Origin: Leptospira sp. 96542
Lineage (GTDB): Bacteria; Spirochaetota; Leptospiria; Leptospirales; Leptospiraceae
NCBI GenBank assembly: GCA_029310945.1
Contig: JARJFC010000001.1
Span: 124,001 to 188,000 of the forward strand
Direction of reading: 5' to 3'
DNA length: 64,000 bases
How positions within the stretch are numbered: the first letter of the stretch is position 1; each line of letters opens with the position of its first letter. Position numbers and translations under genes: made by a program. The notes beneath the pieces are model-generated. The model made no database searches. It was not told the DNA's origin and worked only from the letters and a program-made list of their open reading frames with translations. Positions 55,406 through 63,998 of this stretch are shown here, in pieces.

Positions 55406-56053
55406 TCAACCTGCGTACGAAATCCAAGCTGCTTCATGCAAATAAACGTTCGATTCCAATTGACGCACTATAAAGTCTGCCAAATCTTCTCTCGAAATTG
55501 TTAGAGATATTTTTTGAGTTGAGGAATTCGCTTCACGTCCGTGCAAATATTCTGTTCCGGTTGAACCTTCAATAAAATGTCCAGGCCTTATGATTACCCA
55601 ATCCAATCCACTATTTTTTAGAATTGTTTCTTGCCCGCTATGGTCATGAAACATACGATCCATAAGCAAAGGCCCTAGTATAAAACGATAGTGCCATGGC
55701 AAATATTTGCGAGATGTTCCCGCACCAAAAGCAGAAAGGCAGATGATTCGTTTCACTCCAGCTTCCTTCATAGCATTTACGATTACTTCCGTTCCCCGAG
55801 TGCGGAGCGATTTTTTATCGCGTAGTGATGAGCCAAGTAAACAAATAATAATGTCTTGTCCCTGGATTGCCTCAGCAACTGCAACGGGATTTGTCACATC
55901 ACCTTTGATCACCCGAATATTCGGTTCCAACTTAGAAATACGATCAGAACTTCGACTAATTACAGTTAATTTGTTATTTTTTTCTTTTAATTGAGATAAC
56001 AAAACTAAACCGACGCTCCCAGTTGCACCGAAAATGGCAATATTTTCACCCAT
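55406..56053 (-). CDS. NAD(P)-binding SDR-like oxidoreductase
   Basis: 215 residues. Rossmann fold start IAIFGATGSVGLVLLSQL, then GDVTNPVAVAEAIQGQDIII and IICLLGSSL. This is the NmrA/SDR-a5-type family that acts on a small molecule or as a redox sensor. Start has AAGGGAAG upstream. Together with the DUF4345 gene it forms a small operon, possibly regulated by the AraC gene upstream. Confidence 0.8.
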   Translation of the reverse strand: MGENIAIFGATGSVGLVLLSQLKEKNNKLTVISRSSDRISKLEPNIRVIKGDVTNPVAVAEAIQGQDIIICLLGSSLRDKKSLRTRGTEVIVNAMKEAGVKRIICLSAFGAGTSRKYLPWHYRFILGPLLMDRMFHDHSGQETILKNSGLDWVIIRPGHFIEGSTGTEYLHGREANSSTQKISLTISREDLADFIVRQLESNVYLHEAAWISYAG

Positions 56054-56221
56054 AGCTTAATTCTTCCCTTGTTTTAAGATTTACTTTCTTTAAATCACTC
56101 AAACTTACACCAAACAAAAGCTATGTTAATTTTTTACTTTTGTCTCGCTCATAAGTTGAGTGTTCTATGTGAATAGGATATCAGCCTTTTGGTGAAAAAA
56201 ATTGGATAAACCCGACAGATT

Positions 56222-57007
56222 TTACTTTTTTTCGCGAAATGAAAACGGCTTTTGTTTCGTGAAATTTTTGAAATGTCGAATAAAATGAGACTGATCGAAA
56301 TAACCAGTTTCATAAGCAATGTCTGTTAATTGTGTTTTTTTTGAATTCTTCATTTTAGATAAACCAGATTGAAAGCGAATGATATTCGTGAATTGTTTTG
56401 GGGTGAGACCGACATAATTTTCAAATCGTCTTTGCAATGTTCGCTCCGATATTCCGAATAACTTTGTTAGGTCTTTGATTTCGTAATTTCCTTGGTGTGA
56501 AACCAAAAGGTCAATGCATTGATGTAAGATTGGGTCTGGTTTGAAGTTCGCTAAACGTTTAACAATTAAATCCACCAAACTGTTAATGGTCTCAGGGATA
56601 TCGCATGAATTCTCAATTGAATCCAAAGTTTGTAAAATGCCCCACTCTTCGCGGGGAATGCTCCAGCAAGAATTTGTCAATTCATGGATCGGGATACCAA
56701 AAGCAGACCCGATGACGGAAGGGAATAATTGCAACATGAACATACGGAAGGGAGCTTCAAACTGAATTGTGATAGGTTCAATCGTTTGGCCATAGATGAA
56801 CAGAGGCTCCATCACCTTCGATTCGATTCCCGCAAACACGGTGACTTTTGCCTCAGACTGAAAATAAATGAGCCCAGGAAATCCATCCGCAAAGAAAGGT
56901 AAGCGATTGGTTTCTTTCTCCTGGGTTTCAAAACATACGATAGCGCGGATTAAATCTTTCTCAGCCAATCCCACTGGCCACTCTGAGATTTTCATACAAT
57001 TGCTCAC
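56222..57007 (-). CDS. AraC family transcriptional regulator
   Basis: 261 residues, GTG start at 57007 (GAGAG 6 nt upstream; ATG at 56995 is an alternative). An N-terminal sensing domain (DGFPGLIYFQSEAKVTVFAG) is followed by the AraC DNA-binding domain (IKDLTKLFGISERTLQRRFE, then LTDIAYETGYFDQSHFIRHF). A 34-bp tandem repeat array begins only about 6 bp upstream of its start, in the place of the promoter and leader. Confidence 0.85.
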   Translation of the reverse strand: MSNCMKISEWPVGLAEKDLIRAIVCFETQEKETNRLPFFADGFPGLIYFQSEAKVTVFAGIESKVMEPLFIYGQTIEPITIQFEAPFRMFMLQLFPSVIGSAFGIPIHELTNSCWSIPREEWGILQTLDSIENSCDIPETINSLVDLIVKRLANFKPDPILHQCIDLLVSHQGNYEIKDLTKLFGISERTLQRRFENYVGLTPKQFTNIIRFQSGLSKMKNSKKTQLTDIAYETGYFDQSHFIRHFKNFTKQKPFSFREKK

Positions 57008-57012
57008 GATTT

Positions 57013-57380
57013 ACTCTCTGTTTACTTTTACATGCAAGCTATTTTGAAACCCAGTTTAATTTTACAGCCACGCGATTTTGAAACCCAGTTTACTTTTACA
57101 GCCACGCGATTTCGAAACCCAGTTTACTTTCACAGCCACGCGGTTCCGAAACCCAGTTTACTTTTACAGGCACGCAGTTCCGAAACCCAGTTTAATTTTA
57201 CATGCAAGCGATTTCGAAACCCAGTTTACTTTTACAGCCACGCGATTTCGAAACCCAGTTTACTTTCACAGCCACGCAGTTCCGAAACCCAGTTTAACTT
57301 TACAGGCACGCGGTTCCGAAACTCTGTTTACTTTTACATGCAAGCTATTTCGAAACCCAGTTTAATTTTACAACCACGCG
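57013..57380. repeat. 34-bp tandem repeat array with four-unit higher-order pattern
   Basis: Ten complete 34-bp units (first 57030-57063, last 57336-57369) with partial units on each side. All share GAAACCCAGTTTA and vary in the ACAnnCAnGC segment. By variant they run A-B-B-C-D-A-B-C-D-A, where A has ATGCAAGC, B GCCACGCGAT, C GCCACGC-(G/A)GTTCC and D GGCACGC. So the array appears to have grown in blocks of four units. No unique spacers, so not CRISPR. The class resembles variable-number repeats used for strain typing in this genus. Confidence 0.9.
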
Positions 57381-57445
57381 AAATTTCCCACCAATTTCCT
57401 CATTTTGTCCCACCTCTCCCTTATACTGTAAAAAAGAGGGAACAA

Positions 57446-57760
57446 ATGGAATACGCTGAATCACTACTGGAAGAATATTATGACCTATCAGAAAATTTAC
57501 GGAATCAGGGGAACCACGAACAAGAGCCTAACTTGTTTGACACACTCTCTGCCATGGAAGAAGAAATTTGTTGGGAATTTTCACTCCCTGCTTCTCCTAA
57601 GAATCGCCAACTTTTCCAAATGACAAGTCAATTTCCTTCGAAACTGACTTACCTAAAAAACACACTTCAAACTTTGGAAAGAGAAAAAATTAAATTCTTT
57701 TATACAAGAACGGCAGATTCTGATTTCTGGGGGGAGTTCCAGAAAAACAAGGCCGCCTAA
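57446..57760 (+). CDS. Hypothetical 104-residue protein next to the repeat array
   Basis: From ATG at 57446 with GAGGG 5 nt upstream. Acidic, mostly helical (MEYAESLLEEYYDLSENLRN ... EPNLFDTLSAMEEEICWEF). No recognised family. The same frame continues upstream through all the repeats to 57032, but that extension has a low-complexity repeating sequence and no ribosome site. Confidence 0.5.
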   Translation: MEYAESLLEEYYDLSENLRNQGNHEQEPNLFDTLSAMEEEICWEFSLPASPKNRQLFQMTSQFPSKLTYLKNTLQTLEREKIKFFYTRTADSDFWGEFQKNKAA

Positions 57761-57766
57761 ATTGTT

Positions 57767-59221
57767 TTAGGTCTGGTTTTGGCATAGATCACAATTTTCA
57801 CAGTTTATAAATTCTGCACCAAAATATTCATGGATGAATTTCCGCCGACAAACATCCGTTTTGGTGTATAGAACTGTTTGGTATAATCTTTTCTGATTTT
57901 CTTTTTTTTTATTTTCAAATTCTTTCTCAGAAAAATAAGAATTATCCCATTCGGATTCGATCTGTAAATTACCGAAGTCTAAACTACCTGATACCAAACC
58001 CTTACTTTCGAGTAAATTGATTGCCGTTTGGATTCGATGATCGCCTTTATTTTTATACGTCATATGAGATTGCAAAGTTTCATAATCCAAACCTGTTGAT
58101 TGTTTTTGTGAAATCACAGAGTACATTTTCTTTAAATAACTAGGACTAGGGTTTTGCCAATCTATAAAATCCATTTGAATGGTTAAGTCGTCTTGCGAAT
58201 AATATAGTTTACAAATTGCAGGATCACCATCTCTCCCTGCACGGCCGATTTCTTGGTAATAGGATTCAATCGATCCTGGGATCTGCGCATGGTATACGTT
58301 TCTAATATTTGGTTTATCAACCCCCATACCAAAAGCATTGGTAGCAAGTAGAATGATCTGATCTGATTTTAAAAATTCGGATTGTACTTTATTTCGTTCA
58401 TTTACAGAAAGTTTTCCATGGTAAACTAAGTGTTCGAAATTCTTTGTATCAAGCAAATGACTGAATTTTTCTAAATCTTGTATCAAACTAAAATAGACTA
58501 TTGTGACACCAAGATTTAGAGATAGATCAGCTAATATCGATTTGTATTTACCTTCAGCATCAAAACAATCAGTAACAGAAAGGTGTAAATTTGGGCGGAA
58601 TAGTCCATCGTCAAAAACATCAATATTCTCCTTTGGAATTCCTAATTGAAAGATAATGTCATCTTTCACTTTCGGCGAAGCTGTCGCCGTGAGCGCCATT
58701 GTTGTTGGAAAACCTAAAATTTCTCGAAACCATTTTATCTTTGTATAATCTGGTCGAAAATCATGTCCCCACTGACTGATGCAATGCGCCTCATCAATAG
58801 CCAATAAAGAAATTTTTACAGATTGTATCGCAGATATAAATTCTTCTTTTTGGAATCGCTCAGGGGAAACATAAACTATTTTATACTTACCTAGTTTTAA
58901 GCCTTGGTATCGTTCAATTCTTTCTTTTTTAGAGAGACTAGAATTGATATAAGTAGCATTTATAGATTTCTTTTGCAAAGCATTCACCTGGTCATTCATG
59001 AGTGCAATGAGAGGAGAGATAACAACACAAACACCATCCAAAACCAAAGCAGGAATCTGATAACAAATTGATTTTCCCATTCCAGTTGGCATTAGAACCA
59101 GCACATGGGATTGAGATAAAACCTGATTTATAATTTTTTCCTGATTACCGCGAAACATCTTGATTCCAAACTGTTCAATAACTTTCGCTAAGTGATTCTC
59201 TTCAAACACCAATTGATTCAC
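57767..59221 (-). CDS. recQ: RecQ family DNA helicase
   Basis: 484 residues. Helicase motifs: LVLMPTGMGKSICYQIP (Walker A), DEAH (LLAIDEAHCISQWGHDFRPD), MALTATASPKV, and ESYYQEIGRAGRDGDPAICK. The C-terminal zinc-binding cysteines are present (VCRRKFIHEYF ... NCENCDLCQ). The HRDC domain is missing, so it is a shorter RecQ. GTG start overlaps the ABC exporter stop by 4 bp (GTGA). 3'-5' unwinding in DNA repair. Confidence 0.9.
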   Translation of the reverse strand: MNQLVFEENHLAKVIEQFGIKMFRGNQEKIINQVLSQSHVLVLMPTGMGKSICYQIPALVLDGVCVVISPLIALMNDQVNALQKKSINATYINSSLSKKERIERYQGLKLGKYKIVYVSPERFQKEEFISAIQSVKISLLAIDEAHCISQWGHDFRPDYTKIKWFREILGFPTTMALTATASPKVKDDIIFQLGIPKENIDVFDDGLFRPNLHLSVTDCFDAEGKYKSILADLSLNLGVTIVYFSLIQDLEKFSHLLDTKNFEHLVYHGKLSVNERNKVQSEFLKSDQIILLATNAFGMGVDKPNIRNVYHAQIPGSIESYYQEIGRAGRDGDPAICKLYYSQDDLTIQMDFIDWQNPSPSYLKKMYSVISQKQSTGLDYETLQSHMTYKNKGDHRIQTAINLLESKGLVSGSLDFGNLQIESEWDNSYFSEKEFENKKKENQKRLYQTVLYTKTDVCRRKFIHEYFGAEFINCENCDLCQNQT

Positions 59222-60993
59222 CCTAATCCCAATTGATTGCCAGCTTCTTCTTGGAAATTTCTTTCACCAAGCTGCTGCCTCCAAAGTGCAAAATAAAGAC
59301 CTTTCTTATCCAACAATGCGCTGTGGTCACCCCTTTCAATCACAGCACCACGCTCCAAAACAAAGATCGTATCTGCATGCATAACAGTGGATAATCGATG
59401 AGCTATCAAAATTGTTATCTGATGTTTGTTAGCCGAAATATTTCGAATTGTCTTGGAAATCTGTTCTTCAGTTATGGAATCAAGGGCGGAAGTTGCTTCA
59501 TCAAAAATCAGAATCCTCGGTTTCCTAAGTAAGGCGCGTGCTATTGACAGTCGTTGTTTTTCACCACCAGAAAGTTTCCTACCCGATTCCCCCAAAACAG
59601 TGTCCAAACCATTTGGAGAGTTTTCTAAAATGGATATCGCTGCTGCTGCCGTTAAAGCCTCCATCATTTCAACTTCTGTTGCTTCTGGTTTAACAAATAG
59701 TAAGTTATCACGTATAGATCCATAAAAAAGTTGTGTATCTTGAGTAACAAAACCTATCTGTCTGCGAATATGGTTGTATCTTAGGTCATTGATTGATATT
59801 CCATCATAAAAAATATCACCTCCCAAAGGGCGATACAAACCAACTAATAATTTAAGGAGAGTTGATTTTCCTGAACCAGATGGCCCAACGAATGCCAAGG
59901 TATCTCCAAGTTTTGCTTCGAAGGAAATATTCTGAATTGCATTAAAACTAGCAGAACGATGGCGAAAAACAACATTATTAAAACTAAGTTTCGATACTTG
60001 ACCAACATCCACCCATTCTTCAGGGCTATATTCGACAGGTTTATTTAAAATACCATTCAACTGAGTGAGTGCGGTCTCCGCTTCCCGAAATGAGACAATT
60101 ATATTTCCCAAATCTTGCAGAGGACCAATTAGAGCAATGGAAATAAATTGCATTGAAATAAGTTCTCCTGGAGAAAGTAACTTCCTAAATATCAACCAAA
60201 GTAAGATATACAAAATAGATTGTTTTAAGATAATTAAAATTGATCCCTGCAAAAAACTCAAGGTTCTCATCTTTTTAACTTTTTCCATTTCGCCAGAATA
60301 AATATCGAAAGTGTGTTGTTTTAATCGCCTAATCTCAGAATAAGTTAGACCAAGGCTTTTTACTAATTCTATATTTCGCAAACTTTCAGTAATGGTTCCA
60401 CTCATCTGGCGGTTTTGCCGCATAAGCGAACGTTGCAATGTTTTAATCGAACGACTGAGGATTGCCGTAATACTACCTAACACAAAAAATGCGAACATAA
60501 AAACAGGAACCAATGCCCAATGTTTGGAAGTTGCATACCAAACCAAAAAACATATACCGATAAGGGAAGAGAAAAAAACATTAATAAGTGCCGTCAAAAA
60601 CTTTTCAGTATCATTCTTCACCTTTACAAGAACTGCCAATATCTCACCACTCGACTCTTCTTCAAAATCTTGATAAGGTAAACGTAAGGTATGCCGTAGA
60701 CCTTCATTAAAAACATCCATGCCAAACCTCTGGATAATCAAACGCAGAGTAAAATCTTTTAATGAAAAGAAGAATAACGAAACTAAGGCGATACCAATGG
60801 CTAACCAAAGCAAATGAATGATTTCAATCGGCAATTCACCATCTAAAGTTTTTAAACCATATCCATCGATGATTTTTCCAAAAATCACAGGATCATAAAG
60901 TGCTAATCCTTGAGCAACCGCAAGAAAAAATAAGGCCAACGAGATTTGTAACCAGTATGGCCTCAGAAATTTCCAAAATAGTTTTACAGCCAT
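59218..60993 (-). CDS. ABC exporter, permease fused to ATPase
   Basis: 591 residues. Six N-terminal membrane helices followed by an ATPase: GPSGSGKSTLLKLL (Walker A), LSGGEKQRLSIARALL (signature) and ILIFDEATSALDS (Walker B). Type I exporter (MsbA-like/multidrug half-transporter) acting as a dimer. It starts 4 bp after the DUF3817 gene stop. Substrate unknown. Confidence 0.92.
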   Translation of the reverse strand: MAVKLFWKFLRPYWLQISLALFFLAVAQGLALYDPVIFGKIIDGYGLKTLDGELPIEIIHLLWLAIGIALVSLFFFSLKDFTLRLIIQRFGMDVFNEGLRHTLRLPYQDFEEESSGEILAVLVKVKNDTEKFLTALINVFFSSLIGICFLVWYATSKHWALVPVFMFAFFVLGSITAILSRSIKTLQRSLMRQNRQMSGTITESLRNIELVKSLGLTYSEIRRLKQHTFDIYSGEMEKVKKMRTLSFLQGSILIILKQSILYILLWLIFRKLLSPGELISMQFISIALIGPLQDLGNIIVSFREAETALTQLNGILNKPVEYSPEEWVDVGQVSKLSFNNVVFRHRSASFNAIQNISFEAKLGDTLAFVGPSGSGKSTLLKLLVGLYRPLGGDIFYDGISINDLRYNHIRRQIGFVTQDTQLFYGSIRDNLLFVKPEATEVEMMEALTAAAAISILENSPNGLDTVLGESGRKLSGGEKQRLSIARALLRKPRILIFDEATSALDSITEEQISKTIRNISANKHQITILIAHRLSTVMHADTIFVLERGAVIERGDHSALLDKKGLYFALWRQQLGERNFQEEAGNQLGLG

Positions 60994-60996
60994 TCT

Positions 60997-61311
60997 TCAA
61001 TTTTCAACTTGTTTTGCCTCACGAAAAAGGGTTTTTTCGGCTATAAAAGTACCAAACGGGAGTATGGCGGCGAGGGCAGCCAACCCAGTTTGTTTCCAAG
61101 TCCACAACCTCTCCACTCGAACTGAAATTAAAGAATATATGTAGAACACAAACAAAAGTCCGTGGATCATACCCACAATTTTATTTGGCTCTGGCCATGC
61201 ATAAAAATATTTAAGTGGCATTGTCGCAAACAATATCAGTAAAAACGAAACTCCCTCGCAAAATGCAAGCACACGAAACCGACCAAAACTAGTTTTAAAT
61301 AAATCGAACAT
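60997..61311 (-). CDS. DUF3817 family membrane protein
   Basis: 104 residues from the ATG at 61311 (GGAGG is 4 nt upstream; the adjacent ATG at 61314 is too close). Pattern FRVLAFCEGVSFLLILFATMP, WPEPNKIVGMIHGLLFVFYI and a C-terminal TGLAALAAILPFGTFIAEK. Three helices. The ATG overlaps the upstream stop (TGATG). Function unknown. Confidence 0.8.
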   Translation of the reverse strand: MFDLFKTSFGRFRVLAFCEGVSFLLILFATMPLKYFYAWPEPNKIVGMIHGLLFVFYIYSLISVRVERLWTWKQTGLAALAAILPFGTFIAEKTLFREAKQVEN

Positions 61312-61760
61312 CATACCTCCAAAAATCGAAACAATGGCCGAAACCATGGAATCACAGAACAAACAATAATAAAGCCAATTAGCTCAAATACAAAAAGTGT
61401 TTTAAAAATACGTTTAGAGTCAGACCTTTGTTTGGCTTTTGAAATTCCAAAATCTACGATCCCTACAGAAACAAACATCACACTCATATGCAATAGTCCA
61501 AAGAACCATACCTCATAATGTACATTCCAATGACCATGGAATAACATCTTCACATAAGGGCTGTATAAAAAATACAAAGTAAATCCAACGACAACCTGTA
61601 ATTTAAGGAACCCACTTAAAGCTTGTGGGAAAAACCAATCGAGTTTATGAATTTTTCGCCCTTGTAGAATCCCAAATAAATGGGTCACTAGGCTTAAAAC
61701 AAAACCCAGTATCACCAAATAACGAACCAGCGAATGAATTTTTAATATGATCTCATACAT
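61311..61760 (-). CDS. Four-helix membrane protein of unknown function
   Basis: 149 residues. Begins MYEIILKIHSLVRYLVILGF with a His-x-x-x-Arg-Tyr element, then WFFPQALSGFLKLQVVVGF, and a histidine-bearing helix FHGHWNVHYEVWFFGLLHMS. Several membrane histidines could bind haem, as in some small cytochrome b-like proteins; this is uncertain. First gene of the operon running into DUF3817, ABC and recQ. Confidence 0.6.
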   Translation of the reverse strand: MYEIILKIHSLVRYLVILGFVLSLVTHLFGILQGRKIHKLDWFFPQALSGFLKLQVVVGFTLYFLYSPYVKMLFHGHWNVHYEVWFFGLLHMSVMFVSVGIVDFGISKAKQRSDSKRIFKTLFVFELIGFIIVCSVIPWFRPLFRFLEV

Positions 61761-61955
61761 AAGTTTTCGATTGATTGATAACAGAATGATTTCAACGTAT
61801 AAGTTGGCAACTGCTTATTGATAGAACATATTTTTCTAAATCAATTTCTGATTAAAAAAGCAAATTACAATATGATAAAAAATAATGATCCATTCGGAAA
61901 CTAACAAAAGAATGGTTTAAAAAAATTTTGTGTTCAAACAGATTGGTCTTTACTT

Positions 61956-62936
61956 ATGAAAGCAATGCTGGCTCGCAGATACGGGAATCCAAATGTATTC
62001 CAATGGGAAGAAGTTCCCAATCCCATACTAAAACCCAATCAAATTCGAATCAAAACACAATACAGCGCTGTGAATTCAGCGGATTGGCGCCTACGAAAAC
62101 CGGATCCATTCGCAGTAAGGCTTTTTTTCGGATTCTTTCGTCCAAAACGACCCATTTTGGGTGGAAGTTTTTCAGGAGTGGTTCTTGAAATTGGAACCAA
62201 AACCAAGTTAGATGGAATCAAAATAGGTGATCAAATTTTTGGTGTTACTGGAATGAATTTTGGAGCCTATGCAGAACAAACGGTTTTGTCAAAGAATGCA
62301 AGTTTTATTAAAATTCCAAACAATCTAAATTTCGAAGAAGCAGCTTCTCTCCCTTTTGGTGGACTTACAGCATGGCATTTTTTAGAAAAAGCAAAAATCC
62401 AACCAGGGCAATCAATACTAATTTATGGTGCATCAAGTTCTGTTGGAACTGCAGCTGTGCAACTTGCGAAACACTATTACAAGGCTAAAGTAACAGCCGT
62501 TTGTAGTGAGACAAATTTGGAATTGGTAAAATCTTTAGGCGCAGAAATTGCCCTTGACTATAAAAAAACAGATCTAACCAAGGAACAAAAAAAATATGAC
62601 ATTATATTTGAAACAGTTGGAAAAACAAATTTTAAATCAATGCTCGAGATACTGAGCCCTGGTGGAGTTTTTTTACTCGGTTCTGCAGGTGTCAGTGACA
62701 CCATAAAGGGCGTTTTCATTCACCTAACAAAAAGATATAAAATTCATTCGGGGATTGCGGAGGAATCGGTTCGCGGTTTGGAATTTTTATCTGCAAGAGT
62801 AGACGATGGTTCACTTCGACCTGTGATAGATCGTAATTATCCATTGGAAAAATTAGCTGAGGCTCACGAATATGTTGAAGCAGGCCATAAAAAAGGAAAT
62901 GTTACTGTCAAAATCCAAACAAAAGATAATATCTGA
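61956..62936 (+). CDS. Zinc-free MDR oxidoreductase (quinone reductase-like)
   Basis: 326 residues. MDR fold: a catalytic domain with VNSADWRLRKPDPF, GGSFSGVVLEIGTK, then the nucleotide-binding domain (ILIYGASSSVGTAAVQLAKH). Lacks the zinc cysteine cluster. Acts on NAD(P)H with a quinone or enone. Substrate unknown. Confidence 0.88.
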   Translation: MKAMLARRYGNPNVFQWEEVPNPILKPNQIRIKTQYSAVNSADWRLRKPDPFAVRLFFGFFRPKRPILGGSFSGVVLEIGTKTKLDGIKIGDQIFGVTGMNFGAYAEQTVLSKNASFIKIPNNLNFEEAASLPFGGLTAWHFLEKAKIQPGQSILIYGASSSVGTAAVQLAKHYYKAKVTAVCSETNLELVKSLGAEIALDYKKTDLTKEQKKYDIIFETVGKTNFKSMLEILSPGGVFLLGSAGVSDTIKGVFIHLTKRYKIHSGIAEESVRGLEFLSARVDDGSLRPVIDRNYPLEKLAEAHEYVEAGHKKGNVTVKIQTKDNI

Positions 62937-62994
62937 CAAATGTATTAGAAACGATGACCACGAAAGACGAATATCGCATAATAACCGATATTCG

Positions 62995-63480
62995 CTAGCT
63001 ACGAGTGAGCCAGTTTGTGGATTTGGCCAAAACCTCAGAGCCTATACTCTGTGTTAGTGTATCTACAATTTCTGAAATTTTTCGTTTGCGGAGGACTGCT
63101 CGCCAAGATTCATCTGCTTCAAACATAACTTGAGCTATCTCACAAACTCGATCAAATTTTTTACCCTCTTCTGAGAGACAGGGGTTGTTCTTTCGAATCT
63201 CCGTACATTGGAAAGTTTTACGCCTTCCTTCCACAGCTTCGATCACATCCAAAAATGAAATTTCAGATGCTGGTTTTGCCAAACAATACCCACCCTTTGG
63301 ACCCGTGGTTGTTTTCACAATCCCAGCGTTGGAAAGTTGCTGGAGGCATTTGGATAGATATTCTTTGGGCACCCCATGGAATTCAGAGAGTGCCTTGGAG
63401 GAAACAAGTTTCCCCCGTTCAGCACTTGCGAGAGCGGTGACGCAGTGGAGCGCCCACTCCACTTGGTTGCCAAGGATCAC
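62995..63480 (-). CDS. Rrf2 family transcriptional regulator
   Basis: 161 residues. Winged helix typical of IscR/NsrR/RirA: KALSEFHGVPKEYLSKCLQQ, then SNAGIVKTTTGPKGGYCLA. Cysteines in FQCTEIRKNNPC and RVCEIAQ could hold an Fe-S cluster or act as thiol sensors. GTG start overlaps the CMD gene stop (GTGA). Probably autoregulates through the inverted repeat at 63964-63998. Confidence 0.9.
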   Translation of the reverse strand: MILGNQVEWALHCVTALASAERGKLVSSKALSEFHGVPKEYLSKCLQQLSNAGIVKTTTGPKGGYCLAKPASEISFLDVIEAVEGRRKTFQCTEIRKNNPCLSEEGKKFDRVCEIAQVMFEADESWRAVLRKRKISEIVDTLTQSIGSEVLAKSTNWLTRS

Positions 63481-63953
63481 GCTAGACTGGCTCTCTCAAG
63501 TCCCATGGCTTTGTCCATTGACCCAGGTTCTGTATGAAAGGTTGCAGCAAATCGATTCCAAACATTGATCACTCCGATCACCATTGTCAGTTCCGTCAAT
63601 TCTTTGTCATCAAAATGGGATTTCGCCGCTTGGAAAGACTCATCTGAGATGGAAGCTTGCGATAGCTCAGTCACTTCCTTTGTCCAACGAAAGGCCGCTT
63701 TTTCCCTATCAGTGAACAAATTCGATTCTTTCCAAACAGGGAGGTGGTAAATCCGAAGTTCCCTCTCCCCCAAGATTTTTGCTTCTTTCGCGTGCATATC
63801 CACACAAAACGCACAACCATTCAATTGAGACGCATAGAGTTTCACCAAATGGATAAGGCCATGGTCGAGGGACGAAGATTTGATGGTTCGCTCCAAATCC
63901 ATGAGAAGGTCGAACCCAGGTTTGAAATGTGAGAAATAGTTTAGTCGTTGCAT
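63477..63953 (-). CDS. Carboxymuconolactone decarboxylase/AhpD-like protein
   Basis: 158 residues. AhpD core SQLNGCAFCVDMHAKEA (C-x-x-C plus His), the thiol redox centre of this family. AAGGAG 5 nt before the ATG. First gene of a two-gene operon with an Rrf2 regulator, suggesting an oxidative or electrophile stress response; substrate unknown. Confidence 0.9.
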   Translation of the reverse strand: MQRLNYFSHFKPGFDLLMDLERTIKSSSLDHGLIHLVKLYASQLNGCAFCVDMHAKEAKILGERELRIYHLPVWKESNLFTDREKAAFRWTKEVTELSQASISDESFQAAKSHFDDKELTELTMVIGVINVWNRFAATFHTEPGSMDKAMGLERASLA

Positions 63954-63963
63954 ACAGACTCCT

Positions 63964-63998
63964 TTTTAATTACGGATACAATTTATCCGTAATTAAAA
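63964..63998. promoter_or_regulatory. Perfect 15-bp-arm inverted repeat, likely Rrf2 operator
   Basis: TTTTAATTACGGATA (63964-63978), a 5-nt CAATT spacer and its exact complement (63984-63998). It lies just upstream of the CMD ribosome site. Length and perfection suggest a dimeric repressor site; linking it to the Rrf2 gene of the same operon is inference. Confidence 0.6.

Noticed and set aside
57013..57380. Possible CRISPR array
   Set aside because: Units are directly contiguous with the same 34-bp period and no unique spacers; no cas genes nearby.
57032..57445. Long open frame through the 34-bp repeats encoding a repetitive protein fused to the 104-residue product
   Set aside because: 34 is not a multiple of three, the reading has no ribosome site, and a good site exists at 57446. 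The open frame looks like a by-product of low stop content in the repeat.
57756..57771. Terminator between the 104-residue gene and recQ
   Set aside because: A 6-bp CCTAAA/TTTAGG stem is too short and spans the stop codon; not listed as a feature.
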